Below, one piece after another: positions 9,012-18,045 of a DNA stretch of 64,000 bases; position 1 is the first letter of the stretch, and every line of letters begins with the position of its first letter. Location: contig NZ_AP027204.1 in assembly GCF_027944005.1 (NCBI RefSeq), forward strand, positions 1,178,001 to 1,242,000. The letters are read 5' to 3'. A program made the translations under genes and the position numbers. The notes beneath the pieces are model-generated. The model did not search any database. It was not told the origin of the DNA and worked only from the letters and a program-made list of their open reading frames with translations. This stretch comes from Polynucleobacter sp. SHI8. GTDB lineage: Bacteria; Pseudomonadota; Gammaproteobacteria; Burkholderiales; Burkholderiaceae.

Positions 9012-9872
9012 TTAAGTCGCTTGAAATAAATCAAGCACACCATCTAAGCCGACGAACTGAAAAGTTCCGTCGGCTTTTTCTTGCACAATTGGTTTAGGCT
9101 GATAACCAATGGATAAGCCAGCATTTGCCATCATGGGGAGATCATTGGAGCCATCACCCATTACTAGAGCTGCTTGAGTTAAGACTCCTAATCGTTCGCA
9201 GGCAAGCTGCACAAAGTTTGCTTTTGCTGCACCATCAACAATTGCACCTAATACTCTACCGGTTAAGTACCCATCGATGATTTCTAATGTGTTTGAATGA
9301 GCTTCGTCGAGTTGTAAAAGATCCTTGATTCTACTTGTGAAGAAAGTAAATCCACCAGATACGAGAAGTGTTTTCCAGCCTAATGCTTGTGCTACTTGAA
9401 TTAAGTGCTTCGCACCGGGATTGAGTTGTAACCGATCTTGATAAACGATATCTAAATCAGTTGCGGGTACACCTTTGAGGAGGCTTACACGGGCGATTAA
9501 ACTTTCTGAAAAATCTTTGATTTCGCCGCGCATACTTGCTTCTGTGATTTTGCTAACTTCTTCAACCTTGCCACATTGTCTGGCGATTTCATCGATACAT
9601 TCAATATTAATTAAAGTGGAGTCCATATCAAAAGCGAGCAATCGAATTTGGTTAGGATCAAAAGTATCTTTTAAAAAAATGGTATCTGTAGAATATTCAA
9701 AGGCAATTTTTTGTAATTCTTTTTTATGATGTAAATCACAAGGCTGATTAAGGATAAATTCTATGGTCTTCAAGCTAAGAGGCCTATAGGATTTAACCGC
9801 ATAGTTTCTAAGGATAACTTCAACAAGCAGTTGAGGTACTTCACTAAGGTGGGTGAGAATAAGTCGATTCAT
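9012..9872 (-). CDS. serB: Phosphoserine phosphatase SerB
   Basis: SerB removes phosphate from L-phosphoserine in the last step of serine synthesis. It is a HAD-superfamily enzyme: FDMDSTL holds nucleophile Asp82 and acid/base Asp84, LLVSGGFTFF is motif II, and GDGSNDLPMM is the metal-binding motif III. The N-terminal 75 residues form a divergent extension in the position of the ACT-like domain. The 286 aa length is near the family norm. It follows mfd by four bases on the same strand, so the two are probably co-transcribed. Its last codons double as a terminator for the convergent thiolase gene. Confidence 0.94.
   Translation of the reverse strand: MNRLILTHLSEVPQLLVEVILRNYAVKSYRPLSLKTIEFILNQPCDLHHKKELQKIAFEYSTDTIFLKDTFDPNQIRLLAFDMDSTLINIECIDEIARQCGKVEEVSKITEASMRGEIKDFSESLIARVSLLKGVPATDLDIVYQDRLQLNPGAKHLIQVAQALGWKTLLVSGGFTFFTSRIKDLLQLDEAHSNTLEIIDGYLTGRVLGAIVDGAAKANFVQLACERLGVLTQAALVMGDGSNDLPMMANAGLSIGYQPKPIVQEKADGTFQFVGLDGVLDLFQAT
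9046..9079 (+). terminator. Intrinsic terminator for the thiolase, inside the 3' end of serB
   Basis: Arms AAGCCGACgAACT (9046-9058) and AGTTCCGTCGGCTT (9063-9076) pair with a one-base bulge around a GAAA tetraloop, and the right arm runs into five Ts (9075-9079). On the plus strand this is a complete intrinsic terminator about 35 bases past the thiolase stop. On the minus strand it lacks a U tract, so it should not stop serB transcription. The same bases encode residues near the SerB C-terminus. Confidence 0.75.
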
Positions 9873-9876
9873 GTGA

Positions 9877-12800
9877 TTAGGAAAGGTAAGAGAGCAGTTT
9901 TTTTAAGGCAAAGGTACGCTGCTCTAGTAATTGAAAACCATTCGCCGGGTTTGGGGAAATTCGTAGTCGATCTGGTCCGGATAATTGGACAAATCGATCT
10001 TTTTGAATCAGCTGAATAATCTTCATCGAATCAATATTTGGCTTAGGAATAAATTGAATTTTAATGGCCTCAGCAGAAGCCTCAATTTTTTTAATCCCCA
10101 ATTTTTCCATTTGCAATCGTAGGCGGTGATTATCTAAAAGAGTTTTAGCAGATTCAGGAAGGTCACCAAAGCGATCGATGATTTCTGAGTGGATATCGTC
10201 AATATCCTCATGAATATTAGCGCTAGATAGCCGTTTATACAAGGATAGTCGTTCATGAACATCGGGGCAATATGCATTTGGTAATAGGGCTGGACAGCCT
10301 AATGAAATATCTGTAATGGCATGCATTGGACTTAATAAATCAGGTTCCTTACCTTTTTTTAATTCAGAAATTGCTTTGTTGAGCATTTCTGTATAAAGCT
10401 GGAAGCCAATTTCATGGATATCGCCTGATTGTTTATCACCTAAAACCTCACCGGCACCCCTAATTTCAAGATCATGCATAGCCAAATAAAAACCAGATCC
10501 AAGCTCCTCCATCGAGACAATGGCATCTAGGCGTAATTTGGCTTGTTTGGTTAGACCCTCAGGATCTGGAACAAGTAAATAGGCATAGGCTTGGTGGTGA
10601 GATCTTCCGACACGACCACGTAATTGATGTAACTGCGCCAAACCAAATTTATCGGCACGGTGCATGATGATGGTGTTGGCCGATGGGACATCAATACCTG
10701 TTTCAATAATGGTCGAACAGAGTAAAACATTACAGCGTTTGGCGACAAAATCATGCATGACTTGCTCTAGATTTCTCTCATGCATTTGCCCGTGAGCAAC
10801 TCCAACCCGAGCTTCTGGAATTAATTTTTCTAGTGCTTGACGCCTGTTTCTAATGGTTTCAACTTCATTGTGTAAGAAATAGACTTGTCCACCGCGTTTT
10901 AATTCACGCAGGATAGCTTCACGAATCACACCATCCCCTTCACGCCTGACAAAAGTTTTAATTGCTAAACGTTTTTGGGGAGCCGTTGCAATGACTGATA
11001 ACTCTCTTAAGCCCTCAAGGGCCATTCCTAAAGTGCGTGGAATTGGGGTGGCTGTCAATGTTAGAACATCTACCTCAGCGCGTAATGCTTTGAACGTTTC
11101 TTTTTGCCTAACCCCGAAACGATGTTCTTCATCAATAATTACGAGTCCTAAGCGATTAAATTTAATTTCAGGAGACAGTAGTTTATGCGTGCCGATAATG
11201 ATATCGGCATGACCACTCTCAAGAGACTCGAGTGCATTTTTAATTTCTTTTGCTGACTGAAAACGCGAGACTTCAACAATTTTTACAGGCCAATCGGCAA
11301 AGCGATTTTTCCAAGTATTCGCATGTTGCTCAGACAATAGGGTGGTAGGTGCTAAAACAGCAACTTGTTTACCCCCCATTACAGCAACAAAACTTGCCCT
11401 TAACGCGACCTCAGTTTTGCCAAAGCCAACATCACCACAAATTAAGCGATCCATGGGTTGACCGCTCGTCATATCTTTAATTACTTCATCAATCGCATTT
11501 TGCTGATCAATGGTTTCTTGAAATCCAAAACTTTCAGCAAACGCATCATAATCATGGCTTGAGTATTGAAAAGCATGGCCGTGTCTGAGAGCTCTTTTTG
11601 CATAAATATTCAGAAGTTCAGCAGCCGTGTCTCTGATTTGTTGAGCGGCCTTTCTTTTGGCTTTTTCCCATTGGCCAGAACCTAGATTGTGAAGAGGTGC
11701 ATTCTCAGGATCAGAACCTGAGTACCGAGAAATTAAATGTAATTGATGAACTGGAACATATAAAGTAGCGCTATTGGCATATCGTAGATGTAAAAATTCT
11801 TCATCACCTTGCCCCAGATCAATGATCAATAATCCCTGATAGCGGCCGATCCCATGCTCTGAATGAACAACGGGGTCGCCGATTTTTAATTCAGAAAGAT
11901 CTCTTACCAAGTAATCGACATTTGTTGCTTGATCTTTTTTACCAATTTTTCCAGCTTTTCTTTGTTCTGAAGAGTTCGCAAAAATTTCTGATTCAGTCAG
12001 CAGGGTAAGTTGAAGATGCTTAGAAATAAAACCATCTAACAAAGGTGCAACCACCATACCAATTCTTTGTTCACTGACTAAAAATTCAGGAATATTGGAA
12101 AATTCTTCAACATGAAAATTGTCTTTGGCATCAGGCTCGACAGATTCATCGAGCAATTGTTTAATCGCTTCTCTACGACCGGGACTATCGGCGCAAATTA
12201 AAATTCGATGAGTAGACGCACGAACATATTGTTTTAATTGCAATATGGGGTCTTTATTACGGCGAATCACCGCTACATCTGGTGGGGGTGAAAAATAAGG
12301 ATTATCTGAATCTTTTTCTGGACTATCTAAGAAGACTCTAGCAAATGGTTTGAGAAGAGCGAAAAAACTCTCTTCGTTTTGATAAAGTTCTGCCGGCGGT
12401 AGAATCGGGTGTTCAGAGTCGTGTGATAAAAAATGATAGCGCTCTTGAATCCCTTTCCAATACTCCTGTATGGCTACTTGTAAGTTTCCAACCCCCCAAA
12501 TCCAAGCAGGATGATCAGATTTAGGTAAGTAATCAAAAATGACCGATGTCTGATCAAAAAATAGAGGTAGGTAGGACTCAATACCTGCACCAGGGATACC
12601 TAAGCCAACATCTTTGTATAGAGGGCATTTAGCAGGATTGCCCTCAAAAACTTCACGCCACTTACCACGAAAATCTTTACGGGCTTGTTCATGAAATGGG
12701 AATTCATGACCAGGCAGTAGTTTAATTTCTTTTACAGGGTAGAGACTGCGTTGCGTATCAGGGTCAAAGACTTTGATTTGATCGATCACATCGCCAAACA

Positions 12801-13404
12801 AATCAATTCTGAAGGGCAGTGCTGCTCCCATCGGAAATAAGTCAATTAAGCCACCACGGATACTGTACTCACCAGGCCTTACAACTGCAGATACAGGATC
12901 ATAGCCACCTTGTTGAAGTTGGTGGTGTAAGGCAGATTCATTAATGCTACTACCTTGTTTGAAAAAGAAAGTATTAGCAGCTAAGAATTCAGGCGGGGCA
13001 AGGCGAGTAAGAACAGAACTAATAGGGATAATGACCACATCGCAAACACCTGTCATCATTTCATGAAGCGTTTTTAGTCGTTCAGAAATGAGGTCATGGT
13101 GCGGTGAAAACTGATCATAAGGCAAAATCTCCCAATCTGGCAGTAAAGAAACCCGAAGTTCGGAGTTGAACAGTGGTATTTCCTGGGAGAGTCTTTGAGC
13201 AGTCGTTGGTTCACTACAAATCACCACCATAATAGAAAAATTACTTCTATAAAATTTAGCGTGTTCTGCAATGACACCTGCGTCACTTGAACCAATACAA
13301 TGATTCCAGGTAAAGCGTTTCCCGAGCTCAGGTCCAGTTAAGGGGGGCGTGAGCTGAATCAAGCTTGGCGGAGTATTCGTTTTTACAACTTTGTTATCGG
13401 ACAT
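9877..13404 (-). CDS. mfd: Transcription-repair coupling factor Mfd
   Basis: Mfd is a translocase that removes RNA polymerase stalled at DNA damage and recruits UvrA. The 1175 aa protein shows the expected order: a UvrB-like N-terminal region, a CarD-like RNA polymerase interaction domain (around DPVVHSEHGIGRYQGL), the helicase core with Walker A GDVGFGKT near residue 655 and DEEHRFG near 757, and the TRCF C-terminal domain. The ATG at 13404 opens 58 bases from the divergent ispDF gene. Length and motifs are intact, so it should be functional. serB lies immediately downstream. Confidence 0.97.
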   Translation of the reverse strand: MSDNKVVKTNTPPSLIQLTPPLTGPELGKRFTWNHCIGSSDAGVIAEHAKFYRSNFSIMVVICSEPTTAQRLSQEIPLFNSELRVSLLPDWEILPYDQFSPHHDLISERLKTLHEMMTGVCDVVIIPISSVLTRLAPPEFLAANTFFFKQGSSINESALHHQLQQGGYDPVSAVVRPGEYSIRGGLIDLFPMGAALPFRIDLFGDVIDQIKVFDPDTQRSLYPVKEIKLLPGHEFPFHEQARKDFRGKWREVFEGNPAKCPLYKDVGLGIPGAGIESYLPLFFDQTSVIFDYLPKSDHPAWIWGVGNLQVAIQEYWKGIQERYHFLSHDSEHPILPPAELYQNEESFFALLKPFARVFLDSPEKDSDNPYFSPPPDVAVIRRNKDPILQLKQYVRASTHRILICADSPGRREAIKQLLDESVEPDAKDNFHVEEFSNIPEFLVSEQRIGMVVAPLLDGFISKHLQLTLLTESEIFANSSEQRKAGKIGKKDQATNVDYLVRDLSELKIGDPVVHSEHGIGRYQGLLIIDLGQGDEEFLHLRYANSATLYVPVHQLHLISRYSGSDPENAPLHNLGSGQWEKAKRKAAQQIRDTAAELLNIYAKRALRHGHAFQYSSHDYDAFAESFGFQETIDQQNAIDEVIKDMTSGQPMDRLICGDVGFGKTEVALRASFVAVMGGKQVAVLAPTTLLSEQHANTWKNRFADWPVKIVEVSRFQSAKEIKNALESLESGHADIIIGTHKLLSPEIKFNRLGLVIIDEEHRFGVRQKETFKALRAEVDVLTLTATPIPRTLGMALEGLRELSVIATAPQKRLAIKTFVRREGDGVIREAILRELKRGGQVYFLHNEVETIRNRRQALEKLIPEARVGVAHGQMHERNLEQVMHDFVAKRCNVLLCSTIIETGIDVPSANTIIMHRADKFGLAQLHQLRGRVGRSHHQAYAYLLVPDPEGLTKQAKLRLDAIVSMEELGSGFYLAMHDLEIRGAGEVLGDKQSGDIHEIGFQLYTEMLNKAISELKKGKEPDLLSPMHAITDISLGCPALLPNAYCPDVHERLSLYKRLSSANIHEDIDDIHSEIIDRFGDLPESAKTLLDNHRLRLQMEKLGIKKIEASAEAIKIQFIPKPNIDSMKIIQLIQKDRFVQLSGPDRLRISPNPANGFQLLEQRTFALKKLLSYLS

Positions 13405-13411
13405 TGTCTAC

Positions 13412-13440
13412 ATTATAGAATTGAAGCATGTTCGCTTAAA
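13412..13440 (-). promoter_or_regulatory. Probable mfd promoter
   Basis: Reading the minus strand, a perfect TATAAT (13417-13412) lies 17 bases after TTTAAG (13440-13435). The -10 box is ideal and the -35 box weak. The -10 ends only 8 bases before the mfd start codon, so the leader would be extremely short. Confidence 0.45.
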
Positions 13441-13462
13441 AACTTATTGAAAGAACTTTTGT

Positions 13463-14656
13463 ATGTCAAACGCACCGAATTCACCGAGATGCCACGTATT
13501 GATACCAAGCGCAGGCAATGGGTCACGATTTGGGGGAGATATTCCTAAGCAATTTCAGATGCTTGCAGGTAAAAGGGTAATTGATCATTCGCTGGACTTA
13601 TTTGCATCCATGACAGAAATCTCATCAATTTGGGTGGGAAGTTCTCATCCAGACCTGCAATTGATACCATCTTTATCTAAGCCCATTCATATAACCCAAA
13701 CAGGTGGAGCAACTCGTTCACAAACCGTTTTAAACACTTTAAAGTGGATGATTGATCAACAAATCCCATTGACAGATTGGGTATTAGTCCATGATGCCGC
13801 GCGTCCTGGGGTCAGGAAAAAAGATGTGCAGAATTTAATCTCTGCTGTTTTAGAGGACGTATCTGCCTGTGGGGGTATTTTGGCTTTACCTGTGGCTGAT
13901 ACCCTTAAGCAATCTAGTATGGATCATGCCCTGATTGAAAAGACAGTGAGTAGAAATCTCTTGTGGCAAGCACAAACCCCACAAATGTTTCAACTCGGTC
14001 AATTAAAAATAGCGATTGAACAAGCCCATACTAGAGGGGCAGAGATCACAGATGAGGCAAGTGCCATGGAAGCATTGGGATTTTCACCAAAATTAGTCAA
14101 GGGCTCCCTTGAGAATTTTAAAATTACCTATCAAGAGGATTTATTTACCATGGAAAAGTTATATCGTAAGGAATCATTCATGCGCATTGGTCAAGGATAT
14201 GATGTGCACCGACTTGTTGAAGGTCGAGCCCTTATTTTGGGAGGAGTGGAGGTACCATACGAGCTTGGTTTATTGGGTCACTCCGATGCAGATGCTTTAT
14301 TGCATGCCATTACAGATGCATTGTTAGGGGCTTCTGGACTTGGTGATATTGGAAAACATTTTCCTGATTCAGATCCACTATATAAAAATGCGAATAGTAT
14401 TGATTTATTAAAAAAAACCTATCAACTAGTTCAAGAGAAGGGCTTTGAACTCATCAATTTGGATGCAACGATTATTTGCCAAAGCCCCAAGCTATCCCCA
14501 CATATATCCAGTATGATTGCCAAGATTAGTGAGTCTTTAGTTGTTGATGCCTCAAGAATCAACATCAAAGCTAAAACCAATGAAGGTCTTGGTTATTTAG
14601 GAAATTCTGAGGCAATTGAAACTCAGGCGATAGTATTACTTCAAACAATTAATTAG
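13463..14656 (+). CDS. ispDF: Bifunctional IspD-IspF fusion (MEP pathway)
   Basis: One reading frame encodes two isoprenoid enzymes: IspD (2-C-methyl-D-erythritol 4-phosphate cytidylyltransferase, residues 1 to about 238) and IspF (2-C-methyl-D-erythritol 2,4-cyclodiphosphate synthase, 240-397). The IspD part has the CTP-binding start PSAGNGSRFGGDIPKQF and VLVHDAARP. The IspF part begins MRIGQGYDVH with metal ligands Asp247 and His249 and continues GHSDADALLHAITDALLGA. There is essentially no linker. Separate but adjacent ispD and ispF are the usual proteobacterial arrangement; fusions are known mainly from alpha- and epsilonproteobacteria. The internal ATG has its own ribosome site, listed separately. 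Confidence 0.92.
   Translation: MSNAPNSPRCHVLIPSAGNGSRFGGDIPKQFQMLAGKRVIDHSLDLFASMTEISSIWVGSSHPDLQLIPSLSKPIHITQTGGATRSQTVLNTLKWMIDQQIPLTDWVLVHDAARPGVRKKDVQNLISAVLEDVSACGGILALPVADTLKQSSMDHALIEKTVSRNLLWQAQTPQMFQLGQLKIAIEQAHTRGAEITDEASAMEALGFSPKLVKGSLENFKITYQEDLFTMEKLYRKESFMRIGQGYDVHRLVEGRALILGGVEVPYELGLLGHSDADALLHAITDALLGASGLGDIGKHFPDSDPLYKNANSIDLLKKTYQLVQEKGFELINLDATIICQSPKLSPHISSMIAKISESLVVDASRINIKAKTNEGLGYLGNSEAIETQAIVLLQTIN
14168..14182 (+). promoter_or_regulatory. Internal ribosome binding site and start codon for free IspF
   Basis: AAGGA at 14168-14172 stands seven bases before an in-frame ATG at 14180-14182, exactly where a stand-alone IspF would begin. The spacing is ideal, so a separate IspF of about 158 aa may be made alongside the fusion. 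This may be a relic of two separate genes. Confidence 0.5.
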
Positions 14657-14664
14657 GAATGTAC

Positions 14665-15774
14665 ATGTCACAAGAAAACTTGCAATTATTAAAGCCTCTA
14701 AAAATGGGTTCTTTAGAACTAAAGAATCGATTGATTATGGCGCCTTTGACACGGATGCGTGCGATAGAAAATGATGTCCCCAATCCCTTAGCTCAGACCT
14801 ATTATGCTCAACGAGCAAGTGCAGGTTTAATTATTTCAGAAGCCACGCAAGTTAGTCCTTTAGGTAAGGGGTATCCAGCAACCCCAGGTATATACAGTGC
14901 CGAACAAACCGCAGCATGGTCAAAAATTGTTCAAGATGTGCATACTAAAGGCGGTAAAATTTTTGCCCAGTTATGGCATGTGGGAAGAATCTCTCACAGC
15001 TCTTTTCATGAAAATGAAGGCTTACCCATTGCCCCATCAGCGATTAAACCTGAAGGAAAAACATTTACGAATTCTTGGAGTATGGTGCCTTATGAGACCC
15101 CAAGAGCAATGACCCTTGAAGATATTCATGCACTGATTGAGCAATTTTATCAAGCTGCAGTAAATGCCAAACAAGCAGGTTTTGATGGTATTGAGATTCA
15201 TAATGCGAATGGTTATTTATTGGATCAATTTTTACAATCATCGACAAATCAAAGAACGGATGAATATGGTGGATCTAAGGAAAACCGTACACGACTGATG
15301 CAACAAATTTTGGATCGTGTAAAGACCGTTTTTGATTCATTCAGAATTGGAGTAAGACTCTCTCCATTTGGAACATTTGGTGATATCTCTGATGAAGATC
15401 CAATTGGCTTATTTACCCATGTGATTGAAGTGTTAAATACTTATCAATTAGCCTATTTGCATGTGATTGAGCCAAGATCTACATCTGCAGGTGCGAATGA
15501 CAAAGTAGCAACTGAAGCTCCCTGTACCTCAGATCAGTTTAGAAATGTTTATAAAGGTATTTTTATCAGTGCTGGAGGATATGATCGACAATCTGGTGAA
15601 GCTGCTCTGCAAAATAACCAAGCGGACGCCATTGCTTATGGAAGGTTATATATTTCAAATCCTGATTTAGTTGAACGATTTGCGCAAAACGCACCCCTCA
15701 ACCCATATGTTCGTGATACTTTTTATGGCGGATCAGAAAAAGGCTATACCGATTATCCAAGCTTAAATCAATAA
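14665..15774 (+). CDS. Old Yellow Enzyme family NADH:flavin oxidoreductase (NemA-like)
   Basis: This FMN-dependent ene-reductase reduces activated double bonds of compounds such as N-ethylmaleimide or 2-cyclohexenone; the natural substrate is unknown. The 369 aa barrel shows family motifs: NRLIMAPLTR near the N-terminus, AQLWHVGRISH, the HNANGYLLDQFLQ substrate-binding histidine/asparagine segment and DEYGGSKENR. Two ATGs are possible (14659 and 14665). AGGA at 14655-14658 touches the first and is six bases from the second, so 14665 is chosen. It follows ispDF by eight bases and may be co-transcribed, although the functions are unrelated. Confidence 0.92.
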   Translation: MSQENLQLLKPLKMGSLELKNRLIMAPLTRMRAIENDVPNPLAQTYYAQRASAGLIISEATQVSPLGKGYPATPGIYSAEQTAAWSKIVQDVHTKGGKIFAQLWHVGRISHSSFHENEGLPIAPSAIKPEGKTFTNSWSMVPYETPRAMTLEDIHALIEQFYQAAVNAKQAGFDGIEIHNANGYLLDQFLQSSTNQRTDEYGGSKENRTRLMQQILDRVKTVFDSFRIGVRLSPFGTFGDISDEDPIGLFTHVIEVLNTYQLAYLHVIEPRSTSAGANDKVATEAPCTSDQFRNVYKGIFISAGGYDRQSGEAALQNNQADAIAYGRLYISNPDLVERFAQNAPLNPYVRDTFYGGSEKGYTDYPSLNQ

Positions 15775-15798
15775 ATTTATCGAACTTATTTCTAAAAT

Positions 15799-15828
15799 AT
15801 GACCTTCTAGGCGAAGACACTGTAAAAT
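15799..15828 (+). promoter_or_regulatory. Probable promoter of tRNA-Leu
   Basis: ATGACC (15799-15804) and TAAAAT (15823-15828) are 18 bases apart, and the -10 box ends 27 bases before the mature tRNA. The boxes match consensus at four and five of six positions. Confidence 0.5.
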
Positions 15829-15855
15829 GTCGGATTACTTTGAGAAATTGAAGTT

Positions 15856-15942
15856 GCGAGGATGGCGAAATTGGTAGACGCACCAGGTTTAGGTCCTGAC
15901 GCCAGAAATGGTGTGGGGGTTCGAGTCCCCCTCCTCGCACCA
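15856..15942 (+). tRNA. tRNA-Leu (anticodon UAG)
   Basis: An 87-base class II tRNA with acceptor arms GCGAGGA and TCCTCGC, discriminator A and encoded CCA. The D-loop sequence (AAATTGGTAGACGC) and long variable arm are typical of leucine tRNA. The anticodon loop TTTAGGT gives anticodon UAG, reading CUA and other CUN codons. The T arm has GGTTCGAGTCC. It closely resembles E. coli leuW. Confidence 0.97.
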
Positions 15943-16048
15943 AGATAGGCCTTTTATTATTGTGTATTGATCTTCATGAGCTTGAATACAATGATAAAAA
16001 GCTGAATTTCCCAAGAATGATTAACTTGTTTTATTACCTTAAATACTT

Positions 16049-17386
16049 ATGTCACTTCAAATTGAAAATATTGGCGCTCTGGAAAGAAAAGTTTCTTTAG
16101 AGTTTTCCAAATCTGAACTTTTGCCTAAGCGCGAAGCAAAATTAAAACAACTTGGTAAAAATATGAAAATGGCCGGTTTTAGACCTGGAAAAGTGCCATT
16201 AAAAATGATTGAGCAGCAATATGGTCAACAGGTCGACTTCGAATTGTCCTTTGATCACGCTTCTAATCGTTTTTTTGAATTTGCCCAAGCAGAGAAAATT
16301 GAATTAGTTGGTCAACCACGTTTAGAACCAAAAAGTGAGTTAGACGCTGATCAAATCGTTTTTGATGCCTTTTTTGAAGTGTTTCCACAAGTCACGATTG
16401 GTGATGTGAGTCAAACTGAAATTACACGTTACGATACAGAAGTAAACGATGCGGAGATTGATAAAACGATTGATTTACTTCGTAAACAACGTGTTCATTA
16501 CCATCCACGTGGCGAAGATCATGGTCACGGTGATGGTGGGGCTGATCAATCAGCTCAATCCGGAGATCAAGTCACGATTGATTTTGTTGGATCGATTGAT
16601 GGAATTGAGTTCGACGGTGGCAAAGCAGATGACTTTACGTTCGTTTTGGGTCAAGGGCAAATGTTGCCTGAGTTTGAAGCAGCTGCCCTTGGTTTAGTTC
16701 AGGGAGCAGACAAAACTTTTCCGTTAAATTTCCCTGAGGATTATCACGGTAAAGAAGTTGCCGGAAAAACTGCTGAATTTAAAATAACCATGAAAAAAGT
16801 GGAGTGGCCTTACTTACCTGAATTAGATGAAGAGTTTGCTTTAAGTTTAGGTATGGCAGAAGGTGGTATGGAGAAGGTGCGTAATGAAGTTCGTCAGAAT
16901 TTAGAGCGTGAAATCGAACGCAGAAAACAAAGCATCTTAAAAAATCAAGCATTAGATGCTTTATCCAATGCTACAACTCTAGAATTACCTAAATTTTTGG
17001 TCAGCCAAGAAGAAGAGCGTTTAATTGAGATGGCGCGTAGTGATTTGGAGCAACGTGGTGTACCGAACGCCAAAAATGCACCGATTCCTCCAGGGATGTT
17101 TACACCTCAAGCAGAACAAAGAGTCAAATTAGGTTTGATTCTTAATCAATTGGTGAAAGATGAGTCTTTAAAAGCAACTGCAGACCAAATTAAAGCAGAA
17201 ATTGAAGATCAAGCAGCTAGTTATGAAGATCCTAAGGAAGTGACTCGTTGGTACTATAGCGACCCCAGTCGACTTGGAGATGTAGAGTCATTAGTAACTG
17301 AAAACAATGTTGTAACTTATGTATTATCAAAAGCAAAAGTAATTGATAAAAAGGTAAGTTTTGAAGAATTAAGCGTCATCAAGTAA
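16049..17386 (+). CDS. tig: Trigger factor (ribosome-associated chaperone)
   Basis: Trigger factor binds the ribosomal exit tunnel and shields nascent chains; it also has peptidyl-prolyl isomerase activity. The 445 aa protein has the ribosome-binding signature GFRPGKVP (43-50), an FKBP-type PPIase domain beginning near residue 173 (VTIDFVGSIDG), and the C-terminal chaperone domain. Just before the FKBP domain is a polar insertion rich in His, Gly, Asp and Gln (about 151-172). No convincing ribosome site precedes the ATG. It heads the conserved tig-clpP-clpX-lon order. Confidence 0.97.
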   Translation: MSLQIENIGALERKVSLEFSKSELLPKREAKLKQLGKNMKMAGFRPGKVPLKMIEQQYGQQVDFELSFDHASNRFFEFAQAEKIELVGQPRLEPKSELDADQIVFDAFFEVFPQVTIGDVSQTEITRYDTEVNDAEIDKTIDLLRKQRVHYHPRGEDHGHGDGGADQSAQSGDQVTIDFVGSIDGIEFDGGKADDFTFVLGQGQMLPEFEAAALGLVQGADKTFPLNFPEDYHGKEVAGKTAEFKITMKKVEWPYLPELDEEFALSLGMAEGGMEKVRNEVRQNLEREIERRKQSILKNQALDALSNATTLELPKFLVSQEEERLIEMARSDLEQRGVPNAKNAPIPPGMFTPQAEQRVKLGLILNQLVKDESLKATADQIKAEIEDQAASYEDPKEVTRWYYSDPSRLGDVESLVTENNVVTYVLSKAKVIDKKVSFEELSVIK

Positions 17387-17415
17387 TATATAAATTACTT
17401 TTAAAGGAAATAGTT

Positions 17416-18039
17416 ATGTCGCTAAAAGATTTTGATCCATCACTCCAGCCACAAAATCTTGGCTTAGTTCCAATGGTGATTGAAACTTCAGGTCGAGGTG
17501 AGAGAGCATATGATATTTACTCGCGCTTATTAAAAGAACGCGTTGTTTTTCTGGTGGGTGAAGTAAATGACCATACAGCTAACTTGGTGATTGCTCAGAT
17601 GTTATTTTTGGAGAGTGAAAACCCAGACAAAGATATTTCCCTATATATCAACTCACCTGGTGGATCTGTTTCCTCCGGCTTAGCAATTTTTGATACGATG
17701 AATTTTATCAAGCCTGACGTTAGTACATTGTGTATGGGCTTAGCCGCTAGCATGGGCGCTTTTCTGTTATCAGCTGGTGCAAAAGGTAAGCGTTTTGCCT
17801 TGCCAAACTCCAGAATCATGATTCATCAACCATTGGGTGGTGCCCGTGGTCAGGCATCTGATATTGAGATTCAGGCACGTGAAATTTTGTATTTGCGTGA
17901 ACAGTTGAATAAGATTCTCTCTGAGCGAACAGGTCAGACCATTGAAACGATTGCTAAAGACACAGATCGCGACAATTTTATGTCGGCAAATCAGGCTCAA
18001 GAATACGGTTTAATCGATAAAGTGATTGCTTCGAGGTAA
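17416..18039 (+). CDS. clpP: ATP-dependent Clp protease proteolytic subunit ClpP
   Basis: ClpP forms the tetradecameric serine protease chamber that works with ClpX or ClpA. The 207 aa protein carries the complete catalytic triad: Ser112 in GLAASMGA, His137 in MIHQPLGG and Asp186 in KDTDRDNF. A short propeptide precedes the mature start, as in E. coli. AAAGGA precedes the ATG. It lies 29 bases after tig and six before clpX, and its last codons contain the clpX ribosome site, so clpP and clpX are probably translated together from one transcript. Confidence 0.98.
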   Translation: MSLKDFDPSLQPQNLGLVPMVIETSGRGERAYDIYSRLLKERVVFLVGEVNDHTANLVIAQMLFLESENPDKDISLYINSPGGSVSSGLAIFDTMNFIKPDVSTLCMGLAASMGAFLLSAGAKGKRFALPNSRIMIHQPLGGARGQASDIEIQAREILYLREQLNKILSERTGQTIETIAKDTDRDNFMSANQAQEYGLIDKVIASR

Positions 18040-18045
18040 GCCGAA

